Positions 1-6,884 of a stretch of 10,257 nt of DNA are shown piece by piece. The notes below the pieces were generated by a model. The model ran no database searches and was not told where the DNA came from. It saw only the letters and a program-made list of their open reading frames with translations. A program made the translations under genes and the position numbers. Each line of letters opens with the position of its first letter. Within the stretch, counting starts at the first letter, position 1. The stretch comes from Vicinamibacteria bacterium (lineage in GTDB: Bacteria; Acidobacteriota; Vicinamibacteria; Fen-336; JAGNNV01), in assembly GCA_016650185.1 (NCBI GenBank), contig JAENWE010000329.1, positions 1 to 10,257 on the forward strand. The letters run 5' to 3'.

Positions 1-593
1 GCCGCTCCGAAGTCGAACTTGACGGGCGGAGGCTTCTCGCTTCCCGTGACCGCCTGGAAGTAGGGCTTCTGGGTCATGCCGAAGAATCCCGCGAAGAGTC
101 GCGCCGGCATCCTGAGGATGGCGGTGTTGTAGGTCTGGGCCTTTTCGTTGAATCGACCGCGCTCCACCGAAATACGGTTCTCGGTTCCTTCAAGCTGAGC
201 CTGAAGGTCACGGAAGTTGGCGCTCGACTTGAGGTCGGGGTACTGCTCAGAGACCACGAGGAGCCGCGAAAGGGCGGAGGACAGGCCCCCCTGGGCCTGC
301 TCGAACTGGGCCATCGACGCGGGGTCGGACGGATTCACCCGAACCTGCCCCACGCTGGCTCTAGCCTGGGTCACGGCCTCCAGGGTCGACTTCTCGAAGT
401 TGGCCGAGCCCGAAACGGTGGCTACCAGATTGGGAATCAGATCGGCCCGGCGCTGATACGCATTCTCGACCTGAGCCCACTGAGCATCCACGGCCTGAGA
501 CAGACCGACGAGGCTGTTGTAGCTGCCCATCAAGGCAAGGCCCACAACGCCGACGGCCAGAAGAAGGGCGACAAGACAACCGATAGCTTTCAT
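1..593 (-). CDS. lemA: LemA family membrane protein (3' end outside window)
   Basis: The reverse strand reads from an ATG at 593-591 without a stop to the window edge, giving 197 residues. An N-terminal hydrophobic helix (about residues 4-22) is followed by the LemA signature: SYNSLV at about 24-29, then AVDAQWAQVENAYQRRADLIPNL-like sequence and ANFEKSTLEAVTQAR. Further on come EQYPDLKSSANFRDLQ and a GTENRISVERGRFNE-like stretch. This is the long helical-bundle domain typical of LemA proteins (about 185-200 aa), so only a few C-terminal residues should be missing. LemA proteins are inner-membrane anchored with an uncertain biochemical role and are often encoded beside a TPM-domain or HtpX-like protein, which would lie left of the window. 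A GGAG lies 13 nt before the start, longer than ideal. The gene is divergent from the FTR1 fusion across 97 bp. The family call is secure; the function is not. Confidence 0.93.
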   Translation of the reverse strand, partial: MKAIGCLVALLLAVGVVGLALMGSYNSLVGLSQAVDAQWAQVENAYQRRADLIPNLVATVSGSANFEKSTLEAVTQARASVGQVRVNPSDPASMAQFEQAQGGLSSALSRLLVVSEQYPDLKSSANFRDLQAQLEGTENRISVERGRFNEKAQTYNTAILRMPARLFAGFFGMTQKPYFQAVTGSEKPPPVKFDFGA

Positions 594-685
594 GAGATTT
601 TTGAGACTCCACTCGGGCGCAGAAGGAAACAAGGCTCCGCACGAAGGATCATAGTCTCAGCCCCTGTCATGGTATCGTTTCTCCG

Positions 686-712
686 TCAAAATGAAAACGA
701 AGTTCATTTTCG
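686..712. promoter_or_regulatory. AT-rich inverted repeat over the FTR1-fusion start codon
   Basis: AAAATGAA at 688-695 is repeated as its exact reverse complement TTCATTTT at 703-710, with a 7-nt spacer. The ATG of the iron permease gene (691-693) lies inside the left arm. In this GC-rich sequence such an AT palindrome stands out. It could be a repressor operator, since its arms loosely resemble Fur-box halves, or an RNA hairpin that hides the start codon. The spacing does not match a canonical 19-bp Fur box, and part of the AT richness follows from Lys and Phe codons of the signal peptide, so regulation is only a hypothesis. Confidence 0.35.
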
Positions 713-2607
713 TATTTGCCCTGGCGCTGCCGCTCGGCGGATGCCGGACCGAGGGCGGCCCCGGGTCTCCAAACCACCGCAGCGAGGCCCAGGACGGCGG
801 CGATGGTCAGCGGCTGGTTTCACTGGTCGACTACGTCGCCGCCGATTACGGAGGCGCCGTCTCGAACGGAGAGGTGGTTTCGGCCTTCGAGTATGAGGAG
901 CAGCTGGGTTTCCTGGAAACCGCGAGCGCTCTCGCGGGCGCGGTGGCAGACCCTTTGAGCCGCGCGACCATCGGCGCTCGCGTGAACGCCCTTCGCGATG
1001 CGGTGCGGAGGAAGGCTGACCCGAGCGTTGTCGCCTCTTTGGGTCGCGCCGCAAGGGAGGACATCGTCTCCACCCTGGGCCTTTTGACCACCCCGCGAGG
1101 CCGCCCGAGCCTGAACCGAGCCGAGTCGCTGTACCTCCTTTCGTGTGCGGCGTGCCATGGCGCCGACGGTCTGGGACAAACCGAGGTCGCCGCGGCGCTC
1201 GAACCTCGGCCGACGAGTTTCAAGAACCAGGACCGGCGGGCCGCGTTGTCGCCCTATCGGGTGTTCAACGCCCTCACCCTGGGCGTCCCCGGCACCGCGA
1301 TGCCGGCCTTCGACGGCCTGTCCCCGGCGGAACGATGGGACCTGGCTTTCTTTGTTCTGCGCGTCGCGCATGAAGGAGAGCTCGCCCTGGGTCCGGTGTC
1401 GATGACTCTCGCCGATCTCTCCGTTCGGTCGGACGGAGATGTCCTCGAGTCACTAACCGCCGACGGACATCCTTCGCCCGAACAGGGACTGGCGTTTGCC
1501 CGGCGTGAGGCCGCCTTCGCGGAAGCGCCACTGGGCCTTGGCATCGAACAAATCCGGGCCATGGTGCGGACGGCAGCGGGCCTGGGCGTCGCCGGGCGAA
1601 CCAGGGAGGCCGACCGAGTGATCCTCGACGCGTACCTCCAGGGCTTCGAACCCCTCGAGGCCCAGATCAGCGCGAGAGATCCGAACCGAACGCAATCGGT
1701 CGAGATTGCCTTTCGTGACTTTCGGGCCGCCCTGGTCAACCAGAATCCCGCCAACATCCAGAAAGAAGCGCTGGTCCTCGACGAATTGATCTCGCGATCG
1801 GGAAGTCAGAACGGGACCACGATTCCCTTCGTGGCGGCGTTCATCATCTACTTCCGCGAAGGCATCGAAGCCGCGCTCCTCGTGGGAGCGCTCTTGGGCG
1901 GGGTGAGAAAACTCGGACGACGGGATGCGATAAGGGCCATCCACCTGGGATGGGCGGGCGCCCTGCTCGCGGGCGGGCTGAGCTGGTTCCTCTTCTCGAG
2001 ACTTATCGCCATAGCACCGGCCCAACGCGAACTGATCGAGGCGGTCATTGGCCTGCTCGCCGCCGTGATCCTGTTCAGCGTCAGCTGCTGGATGATCTCC
2101 AAGGCCGAATCGCGAAAGTGGATGGCCTTTCTCAAGGATCAGCTGAACCGCGGTCTGAGCTCGGGCCGGGTCTGGTCCTTCGCGGGCGTGGCGTTTCTCG
2201 CGGTCTATCGAGAGTGCGCGGAAACCATCCTATTCACCGAAGCCCTTCTGATCGAAGCGGTAGGGAACGCCTGGCCGGTGGTTGCCGGTGCGGCGAGTGG
2301 CCTCACTTGCGTGGTCCTGATCGCCATCGCGGTCCAGAATGCCTTCCGGCTCCTCCCTATGCCGGTCTTCTTCGGAGTCTCAGGGTTTCTGTTGAGCCTC
2401 CTCGCCATAGCGTTTGCGGGTTCGAGCGTCTCCGCCTTCGTGGCCGCGGGTTACGTGCAGCCCCACCCCATTCCCTTTCCCAGCATCCCCATGCTGGGTA
2501 TCCACCCTGATCTTTCCAGCCTCGCCGTTCAATCAGCGCTCGTCCTGCTCCTGACCGGAACTGGCTTGAAGACCTACATGGATTCGCGAGTGCCCGACAA
2601 GGCGTAG
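691..2607 (+). CDS. cytochrome c / FTR1 iron permease fusion lipoprotein
   Basis: The 638-aa product is a likely iron importer joining a periplasmic haem-c domain to a membrane permease. The N-terminus is a lipoprotein signal peptide with lipobox L15-G-G-C18. A haem c site C152-A-A-C155-H156 follows, and the methionine in GTAMPAF (M204) fits as sixth ligand, so residues about 140-225 form a class I cytochrome c. Residues about 230-375 form a linker/helical region. The FTR1 domain (about 380-630) has the two hallmark R-E-x-x-E motifs on separate helices, REGIE at 389-393 and RECAE at 507-511, in about seven membrane segments. In FTR1 permeases these glutamates carry Fe(III) after oxidation. 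A cytochrome on the same chain suggests direct electron transfer during oxidative uptake, replacing the separate oxidase partner of yeast; this is inference. No good Shine-Dalgarno is visible, but the signal peptide fixes this start. HPPD starts 49 bp downstream on the same strand. Cytochrome c/FTR1 fusions are a known architecture. Confidence 0.93.
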   Translation: MKTKFIFVFALALPLGGCRTEGGPGSPNHRSEAQDGGDGQRLVSLVDYVAADYGGAVSNGEVVSAFEYEEQLGFLETASALAGAVADPLSRATIGARVNALRDAVRRKADPSVVASLGRAAREDIVSTLGLLTTPRGRPSLNRAESLYLLSCAACHGADGLGQTEVAAALEPRPTSFKNQDRRAALSPYRVFNALTLGVPGTAMPAFDGLSPAERWDLAFFVLRVAHEGELALGPVSMTLADLSVRSDGDVLESLTADGHPSPEQGLAFARREAAFAEAPLGLGIEQIRAMVRTAAGLGVAGRTREADRVILDAYLQGFEPLEAQISARDPNRTQSVEIAFRDFRAALVNQNPANIQKEALVLDELISRSGSQNGTTIPFVAAFIIYFREGIEAALLVGALLGGVRKLGRRDAIRAIHLGWAGALLAGGLSWFLFSRLIAIAPAQRELIEAVIGLLAAVILFSVSCWMISKAESRKWMAFLKDQLNRGLSSGRVWSFAGVAFLAVYRECAETILFTEALLIEAVGNAWPVVAGAASGLTCVVLIAIAVQNAFRLLPMPVFFGVSGFLLSLLAIAFAGSSVSAFVAAGYVQPHPIPFPSIPMLGIHPDLSSLAVQSALVLLLTGTGLKTYMDSRVPDKA

Positions 2608-2656
2608 AGGTCTCGAAAAGTCGACGCGCGAAAGGCGCAGGAATTAAGATCAGCCC

Positions 2657-3802
2657 ATGAGCAAGCTCGAACCGTTGGGCATCAAACGCCTCGAATCTGT
2701 CCACTACTACGTCCATGACCTGGAGCGCTCCCGGCGCTTCTACGTCGACATGATGGATTTTGCCGAGATCGGCGTCAGCTCCGGGGAGCTCACGAAACGC
2801 GGTCATCAAAAATCGGTCGCTTTCATGGCCGCCAACTGCGTGGTGGTCTGCATCGCCCCCGACGGCGAAGAGGGCCGGGCCGCGCGGTTTCTCAAGAAGC
2901 ACCCGGACGGCGTGGGCACCCTCAACTTCGAGGTCGACAACGTCCAGACCACGTTTCGTCTTCTTGAAGAGCGTGGCGGCACACCCATTCAGGACATCGA
3001 GCGCGCGACCGATGAGTCGGGCGGGACGCTTTCGTGGTTCTCCATCACCACCCCCTTCGGCGACACCACCTTCCGGTTCGTCGAGCGCAAGGGATATCAA
3101 GCGCTCTTCCCCGGCTTCGAAGTTCATCAAACGCCCCAGGGCGGGAACAACCGCCTCGGGTTCCAGGGCTTCGACCACACCACTTCGAATTTTCAGACCA
3201 TGATGCCGGCCCTGCTCTGGATGGAACACGTCATGGGCTTCGAGCGATTCTGGGGCGTCGAGTTTCACACCACCGACGTGGGAAAAGAAGACAAGAGCCA
3301 CGGCTCCGGTCTTCGATCCGTGGTGATGTGGGACCCCCACTCCGGGGTGAAGTTCGCCAACAACGAGCCCTGGCGGCCGTTCTTCAAGGCTTCGCAGATC
3401 AATATCTTCAACGAGGAACTGCGCGGCGACGGCGTTCAGCATCTGGCCATTTCCGCGAAGGACATCATCTCCTGCGTGCGAGGACTGCGTGAGCGCAGGG
3501 TGGAGTTCATGCCCACGCCAAAGACCTACTACGACATGCTGCCGAATCGGCTGAAACAACTCTCCGTCGGCTCCATCGACGAGGATCTGAACGTCCTGCG
3601 CGACCTGGAGATTCTGGTGGACGGGGACGGACCGAACTCCTACCTCCTCCAGATCTTCCTGCGTGAAGCGGCGGGCCTGTACAAGGAACCGAACGCGGGA
3701 CCATTCTTCTTCGAGATCATCCAGCGCAAGGGGGACGAGGGCTTCGGAGCCGGCAACTTCCGTGCGCTGTTCGAATCCATCGAGCGCATGCAGATGGCCT
3801 GA
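2657..3802 (+). CDS. hpd: 4-hydroxyphenylpyruvate dioxygenase
   Basis: The 381-aa product belongs to the vicinal-oxygen-chelate superfamily and has the usual HPPD length. Cytoplasmic HPPD uses Fe(II) and O2 to convert 4-hydroxyphenylpyruvate to homogentisate in tyrosine breakdown. The iron ligands can be placed: H174 in GFDHTTSNF, H262 in GVQHLAISAKDI and E353 in FFFEIIQRKG. The C-terminal signature GFGAGNFRALFESIE is intact. The N-terminal VOC repeat begins at about residue 12 (ESVHYYVHDLERSRRFY) and the catalytic repeat at about 170. The related enzyme hydroxymandelate synthase shares this fold and the ligands, but it normally occurs in glycopeptide biosynthesis clusters, which are not seen here. 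An AGGA 14 nt before the ATG is the only, weak, ribosome-site candidate. The gene follows the iron permease by 49 bp and could be co-transcribed with it. The permease at 3995 may supply aromatic amino acids. Homogentisate dioxygenase and fumarylacetoacetase are not in the window. Confidence 0.95.
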   Translation: MSKLEPLGIKRLESVHYYVHDLERSRRFYVDMMDFAEIGVSSGELTKRGHQKSVAFMAANCVVVCIAPDGEEGRAARFLKKHPDGVGTLNFEVDNVQTTFRLLEERGGTPIQDIERATDESGGTLSWFSITTPFGDTTFRFVERKGYQALFPGFEVHQTPQGGNNRLGFQGFDHTTSNFQTMMPALLWMEHVMGFERFWGVEFHTTDVGKEDKSHGSGLRSVVMWDPHSGVKFANNEPWRPFFKASQINIFNEELRGDGVQHLAISAKDIISCVRGLRERRVEFMPTPKTYYDMLPNRLKQLSVGSIDEDLNVLRDLEILVDGDGPNSYLLQIFLREAAGLYKEPNAGPFFFEIIQRKGDEGFGAGNFRALFESIERMQMA

Positions 3803-3861
3803 AGGTTCAGACGAACCCGCGAAAGGGCTGCCAGCTGGAAGGCCTGGCGCTTTTCGGGTCC

Positions 3862-3889
3862 CGCATCACCACCAGGTGGTCGTGATGCG
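3862..3889. terminator. strong hairpin downstream of hpd, possible terminator
   Basis: Bases 3862-3873 pair with 3878-3889 around a 4-nt AGGT loop, 11 of 12 positions complementary. It lies 60 nt after the hpd stop and about 105 nt before the permease start. No T-tract follows on either strand, so it is not a textbook intrinsic terminator. It could slow polymerase, protect the 3' end of the hpd transcript or act as an operator. Confidence 0.4.
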
Positions 3890-3994
3890 CATGGTCAGAG
3901 CGCCGAAGTCAGTAACAGCAGGATCGCCACCAACGCGGGCCTGGGTGTTGGTCGTGGAGACATCGCAACCACGAAGGGTAACATCCGCCGTCCC

Positions 3995-5305
3995 ATGAAC
4001 GAGAGCAGTGGTCATCTGGGTGTGCGTTCCGGGATCGGCCTGGTGGTGTCGAATATGGTGGGCGCTGGCGTGTTCATCAGCGCCGGCTTCATGGCCCAGG
4101 ATCTCTCCCCCGGCCTGATCCTTCTGTCCTGGACTCTCGGCGCCATCATCGCTCTCTCCGGCGCTCGCGCCTATGCGACGGTGGCGACCTGGGTGCCTCG
4201 TTCCGGCGGCGAATATCGCTACCTCTCCGATCTGATGCACCCGGCCCTCGGCTGTCTCGCGGGCTGGGGTTCCCTCCTCGTGGGTTTTTCCGCTCCGATC
4301 GCGGTGGACGCGCTCGCGGCCGGCGAGTTCGCCAAAACCCTCGGCCTTCCCGTCCCTGCACCCGTCTTCGGCAGCGCGGTGATCGTGTCCCTTGGGGTCA
4401 TTCACGCCATGGGACGGCGCGTCTCCAAACGCGGCCACAATCTGTTGTTCAGCGCCAACGCCCTGCTTTTGGTGGGGTTCGTCATCACCGGTCTCTTCTT
4501 CGGAAGCAATCGCTGGCCGACCTGGGTTCCCCCGGCGAGCGCAACCTCCGACTCATTTCCCTCGGAGGCCTTCGCGCGCGGGCTCTTCTTCATCGCCTTC
4601 GCCTTCGCGGGCTGGAATGCGGCGATCTACAACGCGTCCGAGTTTCGCGATGCGAAGCGAGATGTGCCCCGCGCCATGCTGATCGGCTGCAGCGCGGTGG
4701 CGATCCTGTATCTGGCCGTGAACTGGGTCTTCGTCGCGAATCTCACTCCGGACGACTTCAAGATCGTCTTCGCTTACGAGCAGAGCAAGGTCACGCTGGG
4801 TCACGTAATCCTGAGCCGCATCCTGGGACCCGTGGGCGGCTTCGTCATGTCCCTCCTGGTCCTGGTGGCCTTCGTGGCGGCGGCGAGTGCCATGACCATC
4901 GTTGGTCCGCGGGTTTACGCGGCCATGGCCGCGGATGGCTATCTTCCCGCCCTCCTGCGGACGGAGGAGGGCCAGACGCCGGTGAGAGCGATCATCCTTC
5001 AGTGCGTCGTGGCCCTCGCGATCCTGGCCACCCATACCCTTCAGCAGACTCTCGCCAACGTGGGTGCGATCCTCACTCTCTTCGCCGCCCTGGTTTCAGT
5101 TGCGATCTTCCGTCGCGCGCTCTCTCCGGAGGTCCGCCTGGAGAAGCCGGACCGGATCACTCTGGCCGCGGCGGGCGTACATGTGGTTTCCTCATCCTTC
5201 ATGCTGTACTTCGGCTTGCGAGACTCCGCCAGTCTTCTGATTTGGTTGAGCATCGTGGGCCTGGCCGGCCTCGGTTTCTGGGCCCTGACCCGACCGAGAG
5301 CCTGA
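3995..5305 (+). CDS. APC superfamily amino acid permease
   Basis: The 436-aa integral membrane protein has about 12 hydrophobic segments, the size and layout of amino acid-polyamine-organocation transporters. The first helix carries the unwound substrate-binding stretch N20-M-V-G-A-G-V-F27, equivalent to the family's G-(S/A)-G-(I/V)-F motif. The sixth helix region has FAFAGWNAAIYNASEF, with W207 and E216, followed by the conserved loop RDAKRDVPRAM, typical of the LAT/YfnA-like branch. The role is therefore uptake or exchange of an amino acid across the inner membrane; the substrate cannot be read from sequence. Lying next to hpd makes tyrosine or phenylalanine plausible but unproven. No clear Shine-Dalgarno precedes the ATG (AAGGGT is about 17 nt away), but no in-frame upstream start gives a better N-terminus. 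It is separated from hpd by 192 bp with a hairpin, so it may have its own promoter. It converges on the MFS gene with 39 bp between stops. Confidence 0.9.
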   Translation: MNESSGHLGVRSGIGLVVSNMVGAGVFISAGFMAQDLSPGLILLSWTLGAIIALSGARAYATVATWVPRSGGEYRYLSDLMHPALGCLAGWGSLLVGFSAPIAVDALAAGEFAKTLGLPVPAPVFGSAVIVSLGVIHAMGRRVSKRGHNLLFSANALLLVGFVITGLFFGSNRWPTWVPPASATSDSFPSEAFARGLFFIAFAFAGWNAAIYNASEFRDAKRDVPRAMLIGCSAVAILYLAVNWVFVANLTPDDFKIVFAYEQSKVTLGHVILSRILGPVGGFVMSLLVLVAFVAAASAMTIVGPRVYAAMAADGYLPALLRTEEGQTPVRAIILQCVVALAILATHTLQQTLANVGAILTLFAALVSVAIFRRALSPEVRLEKPDRITLAAAGVHVVSSSFMLYFGLRDSASLLIWLSIVGLAGLGFWALTRPRA

Positions 5306-5344
5306 AGCCAATGAAGAACAGACCGCCGCCCAGCGGACCCCGCC

Positions 5345-6619
5345 CTACAGGTCGAGCGACCGCGTGTTCGTCTCCGCCATCGGCCACATGATGGCGAGGC
5401 CGACCACGCCGTACGCCATAATGTAGAAGGCGGGGGCGAGCGGTTGCTGCAGTGTCTCGATGAGCCAGGTCGAGACCATCGGCGCCGTCCCGCCCGCAAG
5501 GGCCAGAGTGATGCTGTACGCGAAACTCATCGAGGTGACCCGGGAGCGCAACGGGAAGATTTCGACAACCATGGCGCCTTGCAGGCCCAGGGCCATGCCG
5601 ATCGGCACGGCGAGCATGATCTGGGCAAGGATGAACTGTCCAGGGGGACCGTAAAGCATCATCTGCTGGGCGAAGTAGATGATCGCCATGATGGCGCCGG
5701 TAAGCCCCATCATCAGGCGGCGCCGGCCCGTGCGGTCGGACAGCCATCCGCCGAGCGGCTTGGAGATCAGCACGACGACAAGGCTCAGGGTGTTGGCCAG
5801 AAGGAACTCCTCGCCGCTCGTCGCGGCCAGGCTCTTGCGCCGCTCCACCGCATAGGTGAACGTCAAGTAGTAGGCCGCGTTGGTCATGGCCACGATGCCG
5901 AAGGTCTGAAGTATCGGCAGCCGGTCGGCGATGAGCGAGGCCAGAAGGGGTGGGCGCACCTCGCGGGCCTTCAGGCCTGCGGCTGTTTCGGTGATACCCC
6001 GGCGCAGGAGATAGCCCACGATCATGAAGACTATGCTGCCCACGAACGGCACGCGCCAGCCCCAGACATCCACCTCGGCCGGCGTCAACAACAGGTTGAT
6101 GAGCCAGGCGCAGCCCGACCCGAGGATGAAACCGATGGTCGTGCCGGCCGCGGTGGAGCTGCTGACCAGGCCGCGCATCAGCGGCGACGCCAGCTCCGTC
6201 GTGTACACCATAGATCCCGTGAACTCGCCGCCCAGGGAAAAACCCTGGATGATCCGCATCAACATCAGGAGAATCGGCGCCGCTATGCCGATCTGGTCGT
6301 AGGTCGGGAGCAGCCCGAGCACGAGCGTGGCGCCGCCCATCATCGCGATCGACAGGGTGAGGAGGGGCCGCCGGCCGATCCGGTCGCCCACACGGCCGAG
6401 CACGAGGCTGCCCGCAGGCCGGGCGAGGAAGCCAAGCGCGAAGACCGCGAAGACAAGGAACTGCTGGGCTGACGGATCGGACGCCGGGAAGAACTGGTGG
6501 CCGATGTTGCTCGCGAAGTAGCCATACACCGCAAAGTCGAACCACTCGAGGACATTGCCAATGAGGCCGGCCAGCGCGGTTCGCAGTGCGGACTGTTTGA
6601 CGACCGGAGCTTCTGCCAT
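5345..6619 (-). CDS. MFS transporter, metabolite:H+ symporter (MHS) family
   Basis: The 424-aa, 12-helix protein matches the metabolite:H+ symporter branch of the major facilitator superfamily (KgtP, ProP, ShiA and citrate transporters). The first helix carries the branch signature GNVLEWFDFAVYGYFA (residues 21-36). The helix 2-3 loop has motif A, GRVGDRIGRRP (75-85), and the fourth helix region reads RIIQGFSLGGEFTGS. The second half repeats motif A as GGWLSDRTGRR (D295). It should import a carboxylate, shikimate, betaine or similar solute with protons; the substrate cannot be assigned. The start is supported by AGGGG four nt before the ATG (6624-6628 on the plus strand). The gene is convergent with the APC permease and lies downstream of the VIT1 gene on the same strand, separated from it by two palindromic elements. 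These probably uncouple the two transcriptionally or alter read-through. Confidence 0.93.
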   Translation of the reverse strand: MAEAPVVKQSALRTALAGLIGNVLEWFDFAVYGYFASNIGHQFFPASDPSAQQFLVFAVFALGFLARPAGSLVLGRVGDRIGRRPLLTLSIAMMGGATLVLGLLPTYDQIGIAAPILLMLMRIIQGFSLGGEFTGSMVYTTELASPLMRGLVSSSTAAGTTIGFILGSGCAWLINLLLTPAEVDVWGWRVPFVGSIVFMIVGYLLRRGITETAAGLKAREVRPPLLASLIADRLPILQTFGIVAMTNAAYYLTFTYAVERRKSLAATSGEEFLLANTLSLVVVLISKPLGGWLSDRTGRRRLMMGLTGAIMAIIYFAQQMMLYGPPGQFILAQIMLAVPIGMALGLQGAMVVEIFPLRSRVTSMSFAYSITLALAGGTAPMVSTWLIETLQQPLAPAFYIMAYGVVGLAIMWPMAETNTRSLDL

Positions 6620-6621
6620 TC

Positions 6622-6635
6622 AACCCCTTCGGGTT
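6622..6635 (-). promoter_or_regulatory. small hairpin enclosing the MFS ribosome binding site
   Basis: AACCC at 6622-6626 pairs perfectly with GGGTT at 6631-6635 over a 4-nt loop. On the minus-strand transcript the arm nearest the ATG contains most of the AGGGG ribosome site, with only four nt left before the start codon. Such a stem could lower translation of the transporter mRNA. It is only five base pairs, so it may be incidental. Confidence 0.3.
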
Positions 6636-6719
6636 CGATCAGTGAGGTGGGTGAAGCGTCGCCGTCGGCGCTCGTTGAGTCGCGGCAACCGGACCGCGAG
6701 AGGCAAGTGTACGACGCCT

Positions 6720-6884
6720 AGCAGTCCGTGGTGAAAGTCCGCCGTTGCACCGAGACGAGCGATGCGCCCGTCTGGCAAGGCGCCGAGGAGCCTCCATATC
6801 CTGGAATATTGAGGCGACGAGCAACGCAGTCCAGGCGGGATGAAGCGTTCGTCGAATGCAGGCCGACTTTCACCACGGGCTGCT
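6720..6884. mobile_element. palindromic MITE-like element A (about 165 bp)
   Basis: Bases 6720-6743 and 6861-6884 are inverted repeats matching at 22 of 24 positions; the core CCGTGGTGAAAGTC is at 6726-6739. The element has no coding capacity. Its interior is also self-complementary: GACGAGCG at 6754 matches the reverse complement of 6846-6853 with one change, and the centre forms a hairpin in which GCCTC (6790-6794) and ATAT pair with ATAT and GAGGC (6811-6815) around CCTGGA. An RNA copy would fold into one long imperfect hairpin. CTAG lies at the left edge (6718-6721) and CTGG at the right (6883-6886), suggesting a 4-bp target duplication with one mutated copy. The family is not identified. 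CTAG-like targets are known for some IS5- and IS701-type elements, which could mobilise it, but no transposase is present here. A structured non-coding RNA is the alternative. Confidence 0.6.

Noticed and set aside
602..659. TGAGACT (602-608) and AGTCTCA (653-659) as an operator pair between lemA and the permease
   Set aside because: The arms are only seven bases and 44 bp apart; such pairs are expected by chance in this length.
2357..3559. 400-aa minus-strand open frame opposite hpd
   Set aside because: hpd has all three iron ligands in the plus frame. The antisense product has no recognisable motif and its frame is open through GC bias.
3866..3994. Minus-strand frame ending ALTMRITTTWW-stop in the hpd-permease gap, resembling the tail of an outer-membrane protein
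   Set aside because: Only about 42 codons lie outside the antisense of the permease, there is no start or upstream barrel sequence, and the last codons coincide with the hairpin. Chance or a very old remnant cannot be separated.
5444..6472. 342-aa plus-strand open frame opposite the MFS gene
   Set aside because: It is a low-complexity, highly charged frame of the kind antisense to GC-rich membrane protein genes. The MFS gene on the other strand has clear motifs and a ribosome site.
6725..6745. GGTGAAAGTCCGC inside element A resembles part of a cobalamin riboswitch core
   Set aside because: The other conserved cobalamin-riboswitch boxes are absent, and the same stretch is repeated inverted at the other end of the element, so it is a terminal repeat.
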